From: Syngnathus acus
Lineage: Eukaryota; Chordata; Actinopteri; Syngnathiformes; Syngnathidae
NCBI RefSeq assembly: GCF_901709675.1
Contig: NC_051090.1
Coordinates: forward strand, 1,671,342 to 1,735,341
Direction: 5' to 3'
DNA: 64,000 nucleotides
A program made the translations under genes and the position numbers. The notes under the pieces are model-generated. The model ran no database searches. It worked only from the letters and a program-made list of their open reading frames with translations, and had not been told where the DNA came from. Below are positions 46,994-58,300 of the stretch, piece by piece; within the stretch, counting starts at the first letter, position 1; each line of letters begins with the position of its first letter.

Positions 46994-49900
46994 GTCAGAT
47001 ATACATTCATTAGCTTTTGAAAAATATTTAGTACATAGACTTTGGTGAAAAGTTAAACAATGGAGCAGGTAGAACCTTGGTTTTTTTTTTTTTTTTAAAC
47101 AAAAGGTTTTCTGTCATTGTTTTCCTCGATTAATTTCCGGCTAATAACAATAGCAAATAGAGGGGCGGAGTCGTCATAAAATTGAATACAGTCATGAGAT
47201 AAGATAACCTTTATTAGTCCTACATTGGGGGAATTTGGAATTTACACTTTGGGTTGGTCGATAATTTGTTATCCACTAAAACACACTTCATTGTGAAGTA
47301 ATAAAGAAACAAAATGATAGCATTGTTTTTCCAATTGTCTGTTTTGAGTGAACCAACTTGTTAAATAGTAGCTAACATGCATAAATTATTGACACAATCC
47401 AGGAAGCTGCATGTTCTTCTTCATGGTCTATGTTCTTCTCCTTTTGTGTGCTGACCCCCTACTTGAATATTCATGGTCCTTCCTCCACCAGATGTCTTGG
47501 AACGGTAGTGAGCAGCTGGAGAAAGCAATGGAGGAGGTGCTGGATGATGACGACGACGACGACGATGACGAGAAAGTGGAGAAAAGTAGCGTGGAAGAGA
47601 TGGAAAAGCACAGCAACCCAGAAGTCCTGGAGATACAACCTCCAGGTAGTGTTGCCCGGCGGGCTTCTCCACAAACACCACCAGTGCTTCCCTAATGCTG
47701 AGTGAAGTGAGAGGAAATTGTAAGAGTAATGTCAAATAAAAGCCAGTCAGCAGTGGAAGTTCTCCCTCGCCCATTGTTCTGCTTCCTGTTTGTGAAGTTT
47801 TCTCTAACATCCCGTGCCATTCTCTCAACTTTTGTGGAGCTCCTACTTCTCTTCACAGTGTCTTGCTTGGCACAACAGCTCCATCGTCGTCATTTGTGAC
47901 TGACAATAACGAAAGACAGCTTATACTATGTCCTCCATCCTCCAGAGATAACATCGCCGTGTCCAGCGCCGGCTAGCCCCGCCATTCAAGAGGAAGACAG
48001 CGTGCAGTTCAATAAGCTGTCTTACTTGGGCAGCACTTGCGTCAAGGCTCCTCGCGATGAAGCCGAAGCGCAGAGAGCCATGGCTACCTTGCGGGCCGAC
48101 AGTGCCATCCCTATCCCCGTCACTCTGCATGTACCCTGTGGACCAGAAGGTTCTGTGAGGTAAGCCATTTGGTGAAAGAAAGAAAAAAAAGGTCAACTTC
48201 ATTCTACCACATTGCCTCTGCCACGGAGATTTTTTTTCTTTTCTTCAGAGTGCAAAGTTGCAAAGCATTGAGCTTTCAGGTCAGTTCAAGGCACTGACTT
48301 GATAAGAATTAAGACAATTAAGACAATTGTGCAATTAATCCAAATGAAATGATGAGTTTAAATGACATTCCATGACTACAAAATCGTCATAAAGGAACAA
48401 ATGATTATTGTTATTATTCCTGTGTTTGTTTATACAAGAAAATGATACTTGAATTCACACGTTTGCACCTTTTTTAAATTTTAAAATAATGAATATTATA
48501 CATTTACTTTGGGCCAAATTCAACTTTACATAGTGTTTCAAAGAATTTTTTTTTTTGTTTCCTTCATTTTCTTGTATTGTACCACAAAGTAAATAATCGT
48601 TTGATTAACTCTGATTTCAATGATTACCAAAACGATCGTCATGAATATATTTTTCCGTCACTTTTTGCAGGGTTGTGGACCAGGCATCGGGCACAGAGAT
48701 TTTCTCCTTTCCCATTTACAAGGTGTTGTTTTGTGCCCGCGGATGCGACGGTTCGGTGGAAAGTGACAGTTTTTGCTTCACCGAGAGTTATCGGAGCTCC
48801 GAGGTCTTCCAAATTCACGTCTTCGCCTGCCACATCAAGGAGGCCGTAAGCAATATTTGTATCACTTCACCAAAGATATTTTTTTATATTTCTGTGCAAA
48901 TAAATTGATCTTCTTTTCCCATGTAGGTCAGTCGAATCCTGTACAGTTTCTCGACAGCCTTTCGCCGCTCTTCGCGGCCGACTGATATCAGAGAGACGCC
49001 GCTGTTGAGTCCTCTTGACAGTAACCTCTTTATTTTCACTGTCACCCTGGAAATTAAGGAAGATGACGGCAAGGGAAATTTCAGGTAATTCGCCAGCATG
49101 TAAAAATGAATACACACTTGAATTACGTTTAATAATCCGGTGTGTCTCTTTTTGGTTTTCACAGTCCGGTTCCCAAGGACCGAGACAAATTGTACTTCAA
49201 ACTGCGACAGAATGTTCCGAAGAAAGTTGTGATTACAGTGCAGCAAATTAGCAACAAGGAGCTGGTGATTGAGAGGTGAGATGCGGGCGGGCGTGCTACA
49301 CTTGAAATTGCCGTAGTGTAATTCCTTGACAGACTACTTTTGCGTGAACCAATTCCTGCAACTTCCCGCAGCCCTTGTTATTGCACTCGTACACTGAGAC
49401 CGAATGGCTGCACCAAAAAACTAGGTCACCCCCCCCCCCCACACACACACACACACTTTGCCTTCCCAGTCACTCCAATTTTCCTCACCAGCACCTGCCC
49501 TTTTGTCTTCTCAGCCAGTGGACATTTGGATTTGTTTTTGTTGCGTCATTTTACAGTATGCTTCATCCCTTGGTATTGTCTAAACATTTTTGTACTGTTT
49601 TCTATGGACTTTGAATCCAACATGAAACCAATTGTTCAATATGCTCGAATTGTGCTTTCTATTCGAAACTGTATCTTAAATGTTATTCAATAGCTTTGTA
49701 AATACTGTCATTTTGAGATATCGCTTTGCTAACCACTGGGTGGCGCTCCAAACTCGAGGAGCAATTTGCACCTTGTGGAAATTGCAGCACTTATGGATGA
49801 AGATTTAAATGCTGTTTTCGAATGATTGTAGTACTGTAAATATGTTAGGGAATAATAAAATATAATAATATAATAATTTCAAAAAGTCTGTACTTATTCC

Positions 49901-52900
49901 AACATGCATCAAGCTCCTGTCTTCTTTGTAGGTGTTTTGGAATGCTACTAAGTCCAGGCCAGAAGGTTTGCAATAGCGACATGCATCTGCTAGACATGGT
50001 GAGTCCAGCAGAGTCTTGCATTGCAGTTGGGCATTTTTGAATTATCGTACGAGTTGTTGAATGAGTATGCATATGGAATACTGCACAGGATATTAGACGA
50101 CCTACATGTGCGCTTTGTTTGTTCTCCTGACACTACAAAGCATTGCAGTCAGTTTAATAACACACAGTGGTTATTAATGAAACATTTCACCATCACTTTC
50201 CTACCCAGGAGTCGATGGGAAAGTCTTCTGATGGAAAGGCCTATGTGATCACAGGAACCTGGAACCCCAATATTGCAGCCTTCCAGGCCCTCAATGAAGA
50301 CACGCCAAAAGGTTTGACTTCTGTTTGCAAATATCTGCAACCATAAAAACAGCTTGAGTGGATTAGTAATAATAATCATTTCTAATGCACATCCTGGACA
50401 TGAATTTCAAATGGGGGAAAAAAAGTGTGAAAATATGATTTGATCACTGTACAATAATCAGTTGTACGTTATAATGCAATGTACTTTTTTTTTTTTTTCC
50501 TAATATTGTTTTTTTAACTGTGGTGTAATGCCTAGCAATATATTGTCTGGTGCAGATAAGCAAGCCTACATGACGGTAGCAGTAGACTTGGTCGTCACAG
50601 AGGTGGTGGAACCAGTTCGCTTCCTGATGGAAACTTTGGTCAGGGTTTATCCCTCAAACGAACGTTTCTGGTACTTCAGCCGAAAGACCTTCAGCGAGAC
50701 CTTTTACCTCAAACTTGGACAGGTACGTTCACACGTGCAAAAAATGATGTCTGTTCTAGATTTCCAAATGTTTCTAAAAGTGATGGCAATATGCTGCTTT
50801 GATGAGTTCTGCAAAAAAAAAAAAAAAAGGTTAATTAAATGTCACCTTCCTGGCAATAAAGTGCCATGTGGCTTTCCTCGCAACTTTGATCAAAAGGTGT
50901 CAGAGACAAGCGATGACCAGCCAGCTTCTTCTGATTTAGTATGGAGAAGAAAAAAAAAAAAGCGAAAACTACAGATCTACTCTAGTAATCCATTAGGGAA
51001 CTGGCAAGGCAGCAGAGTGTGGGGAAGCTTTCCATTGTAGCTGGCTAATAAGTGGCTCTTTCTCATTATTGGCGCGTTGGTAATTAACGGCGGCAGTCTG
51101 ACTTGTACGCCTGATTGCCTACGGAGTTATCTCCTGAGTAAACGGAAGACTGGTGCACTGGTTAAGAGCTTATTAAAAGATAATACTGTGTGTGGCGGGG
51201 GGGGGGGATTTTTTATTTGACTTTATTTAGATATTTATTTATGTATTTATTTATGGAAGCTGCCTATCAGGTGCTACACACGTAGTACGTATAAAATTAT
51301 ATTGTCCTATTTTCCCATAAAATATTTTCTGAATGTAATATAATAATTCATAAAATATGATAGGCAAACATTACATTTGGGGTAGTGCAGTGCAGTCAGT
51401 TCTGTTACAGGCAACTAATCCTCAAATATTTGCTTTAACATCATTGAACCTTTTTCAGGTCACCTCATGAGCTTTCGAAGTTGTGAATGTTATAAAATGC
51501 CGATTTACAAGTCAGCTCTTTGAACCATGATTTAGTTTCTTGCAAAGTCACAGGACAGCGGGATTCTCAAGTGTATTTATTTACACTAACATCAAACCGG
51601 CCTTTTCACACTTCTTGAAGTCATAAAAAAAGCAAATGCATTTGCTATGTCTCTTTGAATTTTTCTAAAAAAAAACTAGCCACTTGCTACATTGTATTTA
51701 TTTTTCTTCTCATCAGTGTCTTGAAAAAGGGCACGGGAAGTTACGGGGGCTTGGGCTGGATCAATAGTGCATCAAAGCTCATTGATCTACTTCACCAGCT
51801 GCAGGCGAGAGGCTAAAGCAGCACACTTCGTAAATAGTCTAGAAATAAACTTCACCTGCTTATGACACCTAAGGGCATGAGCATTTCTTTGGTTTTGATT
51901 TTGGACTTTGGACGTACACTGTCATGCTGAAGGGTTACGGTACGCTCATGCTACTGTGTGTGTTGACACAGCATGCATCAGAGAGGACAGGTCAGAGTGA
52001 TGCGATGTACGAGGTGGTGAGCCTTCAGAGGGAGGCGGAGAGAAATAATCAAGGCAAAGGACAACTGGCCTCACCCACTGAAGAGGATGAGGCGGCGGAT
52101 GACGGTAAGAGGAGCCACTTACTCCTACTTAAACTTTGTTCTCAATTATTAGAACTGATTCCAAAATTAGGTCAAGTAGATTTTGCATTTAGATGATTTT
52201 TTTTAGTGTCAGATACATTCTATTAAGTCATCGAAGTAACGGATGTGGATGAACATCATCGATTGTGTCAATTGATTCCTGTTCAGCATGGTTCTTGCAA
52301 TGTGCCAGTCTGGTAATTAGCAAACGTTTTATTTCCAAAATCATACAGTACTTGTATTAGGAGCATTTAGAATTTTTATTGCGTATAGCTTGTTTTCAAA
52401 ATGTTCACCTTGTATTAACAGAAGGCGACAAAAGTGTTTACATGTGCAATTATTGACCCAGCCAAAGCCTTTCTTTGGCTTCCCAAGCTATAGTTGATGC
52501 TTTGCACTATATGGGAGCCATTCAGAGGGCTTTGTGAACCCTCCCTCCCTCCTGCTTTCCTCGAGATGAGAAAATAGAGACGCTCAGGGACATGGAGTTG
52601 GAGGTCAGCCTTATTGTGTCCAAAAATGAATACCCGCACAGTCAATAGAAGCGCACACATTTAATTATATTTATTTTTTTCCTTCTTGCGGGCTTCAGGG
52701 TGCCCCAAGGAGACATATTTTTTTCCTCATTGCGGTTCCCTCTACACCACTGTCATTATTGTCGAGCATGTTTTTGTCACCCTTTCCAATATATATATAT
52801 ATATATAAATAAAATAAAATTAAGGCAGAGTTTGTTTTGAGACTAAAGAAAAAAAAAAAGGGTTAAATTATATCATGTGCACATGTAATGCACACTCCAA

Positions 52901-55391
52901 AAATTTTAGAAGACGTTAGGGATCTTTTTACAGAAAATTTCGCATCTTGAAGAGTGGTAGTCATTATTTTGGCTTCTCCCATCTAGTGGGCACCCCAACA
53001 GCAAACAAAGAAAGAAGATGAAACAAAACATAAAAGAAGAACAAGAAGAAGAGGACGCAACATCAAATCTTATCGCCGTGATCAATGTCCAAAATTGGAC
53101 ATCAACGCAGTCATTTGAATATATCGCTAGCATGTTTTTCGGTACGTTTCGCAAGGTCTTGCATGCATGGCAATTCCATTTGCTTGCTGCTATTTACATT
53201 TCTACCGTGCAAAAATTGATAGGATTGATCATTTTGTATGTTTTGTATTCCAAATAAAGCTTTTTGCATTTATTCTAGTGTCTGTTTGTAATTGTTCATT
53301 TAAGCAATAACAGCTGTGATCACTATTATTCACATTTTCATTATCTCTAGATAATTAGAAAGGTAATACGAGGAATGTACATCAGCAAACGTGACTTCTG
53401 GTGCACAACCTTTGTGCTGGATCTGAACAATTTGAAAGGACTCTTTGGGCACATACAAAGCACATGCATGCTTTTGTTGTTGGGATGTATAGAAAAAAGA
53501 GCGTGGCTGCAAGAAATGTGCTCAGACAACATCTATTGGTTTATTTCTGTTAAGGGAAAAACCACAGTGTTCACAGAAATAACTTGAATCTGACATCATC
53601 ATAATAATTCATGAAAATAAACCAATCTTTTTTTGAACGCCACCATGCACGCAACAGTTTTTGCTAGATTGCTCTGTTGTCCTGAAAATGTCACTGCTTT
53701 GGAACATGTACTGTACAATTCAGCCAAGTGAATATCTATACCATGAGTCACCTGGCAACCAATCGGTGTCCGTTCCCACGTTTCACCTTCCCGGTTTTAA
53801 CACCTTTACTCACCAAATGCTGGTAAAAAAAAAAATTGCTAATATTTATGTACGTATATGCTAACACTGTTGCTCTGCTTAAAATTTTGCATTGACATGT
53901 TAGCGATTCCATGTCGCCTAGTTGCTAAAATCCTACCTTCTTTATACATGTTCGACCTATGGAATTCTGTAATTCTTTACATTACAATCCAGTACAAATT
54001 GTGGAAATAAGTACTTGCTTGTTTCATTCCCCACATAATGAAAGAGCAAGCACTTATGTAACGATTTGAAAACTATTTGTATATAAATTCTCCATGATTT
54101 TTCATTTCCGCATTAAATTGTGTGAATGTACAGAAAGTATAAACCCATTAAACCAATGTGATATTCCAGCCATATCCAGGGCCACGCGTGCAAGTCTAAA
54201 TGCCGCACATACACTCGACTAGACTGTGTTTATGTTCTAGTGGGTGGTTTATGTGTGGGAATCCGTCTGTCCACCAGCAGAACCGGCCGGGGGCTAGACA
54301 GACAGACAGGCAGGCAGGCAGGCGGTCAGCGCTGCCGCTGCATCTACAGTACGCACAAGTGTTTTGCAATGCAAAGCGCCAGATGGGCGCCCATTACGAT
54401 AATGGAATGTGTAGGCCCAGTGGAAACACTCCAACCCCTGTTAAATCGTGTGCTCGGAACACAAAGGCACAATTTAAATGCTTAGCACGAGATCTCGGAT
54501 TGAGTTTTGTGTTCTCATTTGGCCAAACGTCACAGACATCAAGGTCACTATTGGAGACAAATCTCTAATAAATCTTCTGTGGTCCATTTGTGTTGTATGT
54601 AGACAGTGACAGTGAAATCTCCAGCGGGACGGGAGATGTTTCGAAAGATTGTCCTGAGAAAATTCTGGAGTTGTGGGGAGCAATTCTCACTCGATGGTAA
54701 GGACATGAAGCTTAACTCATTCACTGCCAACCCAATTCATATCTTTGACATTTATGACCGTCACTGGTACTAAATGAGTTGGAAAGAAATGCATGTTTTG
54801 GGTCTTAATATTCTTGCACACATTTTCAGTTTGAATTGTCACGCTTTGATTTAAATTGCCTTGATTTATTTTAAATTGCTGTCAGAATATCACTAATGAA
54901 AATCATTAATTAAGGTCCGTGTCATGTTTTGTTTTTTTCATGAGACGAATGCGGTTGTTGATTTCTTCGTGACACGATCGAAGCTAATCTTTGCTAACCT
55001 ACCTTCATGCATGCTTGAATATAGATAGGATCGTATACAAAGTAAATCTCATCACACTAATACAATGACGGTGTGTAAAATCCAGTTTTACGAATGCATT
55101 GCCTCTTATAGACACGTTTGTACGTATATGAAAAATAAACTGCTAATATACAATAGTATTGCAATTGCAGTTGGTTTAAAAAAAAAAAAAAGAAAGCTCT
55201 TCCACTGTGCTTTTGAAGTAATACTGTACATATATTTTAGGCATGGGAACCTGTCCACTCGTCCAAAGGGTTTGCACCCATTGGTCCGTAGTGGCATTCC
55301 GGAGCCACTGAGAGCTGAAGTATGGCAGCTGCTGGCCGGTTGCCACGACAACCATGACCTGCTTGAACACTATCGCATCCTCATCACCAAG
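46856..55391 (+). CDS. rabgap1l: RAB GTPase-activating protein 1-like, N-terminal part (12 coding exons, continues past the window)
   Basis: RABGAP1L is a TBC-type GTPase-activating protein acting on Rab22A and other endosomal Rabs. Coding exons: 46856-46993, 47492-47645, 47946-48159, 48671-48845, 48927-49084, 49165-49275, 49932-49998, 50209-50311, 50556-50722, 51972-52104, 54603-54696, 55241-55391; phases agree throughout (555 residues). Order: N-terminal [15 protein letters not shown] motif, acidic linker, PTB/PID domain (about 115-270), the kinesin-like DUF3694 region (about 280-430), acidic linker, and the first part of the TBC domain ([20 protein letters not shown]). The arginine- and glutamine-finger motifs (IxxDxxR, YxQ) lie in later exons outside the window. 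Human matches are dense. RABGAP1 is the alternative; the N-terminus and nested gpr52 favour the -like gene. Confidence 0.94.
47492..47645 (+). CDS. rabgap1l: rabgap1l coding exon 2 with Asp run
   Basis: Encodes [17 protein letters not shown] followed by nine Asp (GAC/GAT repeats) and [13 protein letters not shown]. Human has [14 protein letters not shown] but no Asp run. Confidence 0.9.
47946..48159 (+). CDS. rabgap1l: rabgap1l coding exon 3 (start of PTB domain)
   Basis: Encodes [20 protein letters not shown] and [12 protein letters not shown]; human has EEDSVLFNKLTYLGCMKVSS. Confidence 0.93.
48671..48845 (+). CDS. rabgap1l: rabgap1l coding exon 4 (PTB)
   Basis: Encodes [20 protein letters not shown] and [14 protein letters not shown], nearly identical to human. 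Confidence 0.94.
48927..49084 (+). CDS. rabgap1l: rabgap1l coding exon 5 (end of PTB)
   Basis: Encodes [17 protein letters not shown], then [20 protein letters not shown]. Confidence 0.94.
49165..49275 (+). CDS. rabgap1l: rabgap1l coding exon 6
   Basis: Encodes [20 protein letters not shown] and [16 protein letters not shown]; human has VVITVQQLSNKELAIE. Start of the DUF3694 region. Confidence 0.94.
49932..49998 (+). CDS. rabgap1l: rabgap1l coding exon 7
   Basis: 67 nt, [20 protein letters not shown] then DM. Confidence 0.93.
50209..50311 (+). CDS. rabgap1l: rabgap1l coding exon 8
   Basis: Encodes [20 protein letters not shown] and [10 protein letters not shown]. Confidence 0.93.
50556..50722 (+). 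CDS. rabgap1l: rabgap1l coding exon 9
   Basis: Encodes [20 protein letters not shown] and [20 protein letters not shown], nearly identical to human. Confidence 0.95.
51972..52104 (+). CDS. rabgap1l: rabgap1l coding exon 10
   Basis: Encodes [20 protein letters not shown] and an acidic end TEEDEAADD; human has [18 protein letters not shown]. Acceptor taken at gttgacacag, the phase-consistent choice. Confidence 0.85.
54603..54696 (+). CDS. rabgap1l: rabgap1l coding exon 11
   Basis: Encodes [20 protein letters not shown] then [11 protein letters not shown]; human has [20 protein letters not shown]. Confidence 0.93.
54712..54780. mobile_element. short palindromic repeat, copy 1
   Basis: ttaactcattcactgccaac ... 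taaatgagtt; inverted ends with an imperfect right arm. About 70 bp, and clearly the same sequence as 62695-62766. Confidence 0.7.
55241..55391 (+). CDS. rabgap1l: rabgap1l coding exon 12 (start of TBC domain)
   Basis: Encodes [20 protein letters not shown] and [20 protein letters not shown] then YRILITK, ending in phase 0 at gtaaat. No later rabgap1l exon was found up to the right edge. Confidence 0.94.
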
Positions 55392-58300
55392 GTAAATGAA
55401 TGACAGAAAAGTCATAGTTCTTTGGAACAAAGTTCCCGTTGGTTAACATGGAAAAACAGCCCACTTTTTTTCCAAATACAAACAATTCCAGTTGACATAT
55501 TTTCGGTTTATTCGACTATATTTTTCTGCAATTGGCTGGCGACAGGTAAGCTATAAGGTGTACTTTGCTTCTCGACCAAAGTCAGCTGTGGTTAACTTTA
55601 GCGCAGAGAAATAATGGCGGATTCGGTTATTTGCTTTTCAAACACCCCTGTATATTTATTTTATATCATCTAAATATTATATGATATTTATTATATATAC
55701 GGTTATGTATGTAAACCTTTCAAGGAGATTTAATGGACTAATTGGTGGAACGGTGCGTCCTCATCATGATATCTTTTTTTAAATACTGCAATTATTATTA
55801 TGCATGTATTAATAATGCATTTTAAAAAAATCTCAGAAAGAAATTTGGCGGAGGTCCATCTTGGGTTTTTGAGCGATATATTTGTTAATCAGTGGGCAGA
55901 ATGACAAAGCCTGCTGTAAGAGGCAGCAGCAGCTGGGCGAGCTGGTGATATGAACACACAAAGATCTTGGTTTTTATGGCAAATACAATACTGCAGAGCG
56001 ACCGCAATCAAAAGGCACCAAGTCAGGATAGTCTGCTGAAAAAGATGGAGTGAGCAAATAGACGAGAGGGAAGGAATCTGTGTCAATGACAAAATCTGGC
56101 GGACTTTTGTTTTTCTCCGAGTCACTTTTTTAGTTGTTGGTCATCAACTGTGTAAAGTGTCTGTCTTCCCTGTTGCGTAATAATTCTCACTACCTTTATT
56201 TTAGTTGTATTATTTGTTTCCATAGGCAGCACCATTTTTATTGTTTTGTTCCAAGAGACACTTTTCTGTCTCTCGCTTCTTACATAAGTCCAAGCCTTAT
56301 TTTTATTTATTTTTTTTACTTCAGATGACTTATTTTCCAATTGACTGACACCCTCCCAGCCAGCCAGCCAGCCACCCACCTCCTGTCTTGCCAGAGTATG
56401 GTATTGATAGGCGGGCGCTGCGGCTATTAATAGCAGCACAAAATGAATGGATGGAATATAAAGGAGAGAGGCAAAGAGGGAACAATGACAGTGATGGCTG
56501 GGGTGATGTGGAGCATATTAATGTCGACTCTCTGGGCTCAGTGACAACATTCATGTTAACTGAGTTGCGAGTAATTGGACTCTCGCCCTTATTGGAAAGG
56601 TTTAACTGTAAATAATTGTATCGCTAGAGATTTGGTTGAAAGCCTGGTGAATGGATTCATATACTATTGGATTAGTAATGAATTCAATAATGAATTTATT
56701 TCTTTAGTAGGTCTTGGCCTATGGCTTGTGACCTTGATATCACAACATTGCAAGTATCATTTTCAGCGTTGCATTACTTACAATTACATTCATCACAGTC
56801 AGAAATGCACACACGCACGCACGCACACACGTCCTCAGGGCATCTGAGACATTTACAAATAACTCCGAGCTGGCGCAGCACTATATTTGCAGTTGGGTTT
56901 GGTGTTTGCTGGTGACATTTTAACAACCTTTTCGTTTCCCTCAAGCCGAACAAGCCCAAGGTGTGCTCCTACGCTTGAACCTCCATTTGAAATAGCTTGG
57001 CCAGCTATTTCCAGGCCTGTATTTTCCAAAGCCCAGCGACACACACAGCAGCCAGTCTATTAAGAGGTCAGCACCCCTTTGTGACATCAACAGTTTCACC
57101 GTCGGTTCACTAGTCTCTAAAAAAGAAACTATACCTTCTAAAACTAGAGTGAGTGGTTTACAGTATTGGTCTATTCTCAAAGCCCTCCAGCTCCTATTCA
57201 CATATCCATTGCACAGACCAGCGGGCACCAGAAAAGTATTTTTGGAAACAAACTGGAGTATATACGCAAGTGGAAATTAAATATACTGTACATATAATGA
57301 AAAAGAAAAGCATCCCCGCGGTATAACTAGATGTGTATCTTGTAAGTGTTTGTAAAATATCACAGTGCACGTGCGAGTCTGCGTGTGTGTTGCCATCGCC
57401 TTCTAGCCATCCTGACACTGATATGACAGCTCGGATTAAGGAGATCCAGCCTAAAGCATCTTCTCTGGTCTCAGCGTTTCTGTGTCACATTGCCTGCTGA
57501 GTGTAGCCCGACTGTATAATACTGTACAATTTATCTTCTCCAAACAATGTTTGACCAGCTTTAAAATAGAAAAACATTGACCATGGCATGGTTTTGTCAT
57601 GACTTTAAAAAAAGACAAACGTCTACTAAATTATTGCTGAGATTGGAGCCTTAGCAGACAAATGAAATGCAAATATTCAGTCCACTCCTGTGTTTGTTGG
57701 ATTAAATATTTACATCTAACCTCTACGTATGAATAAGAGATGCATCATGACCTACATGCAGCAAGGACAAGTGTGAGAGAATAATAAGTATACATATCAG
57801 AACCTGAGTGGTCTGACAGGTCTTTAGCAGTGTGTGCCGTGAGATGAAATGGAAAGTGATAGATGGTCATTCCAGCAGGCAGCCTTTCTTTGACCTTAAG
57901 ATTTTTCGCTTTTCTACACTTTTACTCCAGCACAGCCTACACAGTACATTAAGACTCCAACAACGGACTGATACCACATGTGAGAAGCGTTGATATATAT
58001 CATTGATTCGTTGTGTTGATTTGTTATTTGTTATTCCTATTTTTTCTTTTTTTAAATAATAGTTCATGTTACTTAAATGTTTTTGTGGATATCTATTAGT
58101 GTTTGTCTATTTAAATGTGAAGTGAGTTGTTAGATTACCTGCACAATCTAGTCATGTTTTCATAACAGAGAGTAGTGAAATGCAAATTTAATCTTGGGGT
58201 GGAGCAGGATTGAATTGTGGGAAGCATTCACCTTTGTTTCCAAGTGGCCCCGCAGGCTCACTTTGGTAGAAGAATGAATAATTAACAGTTGCCTTCTGGT

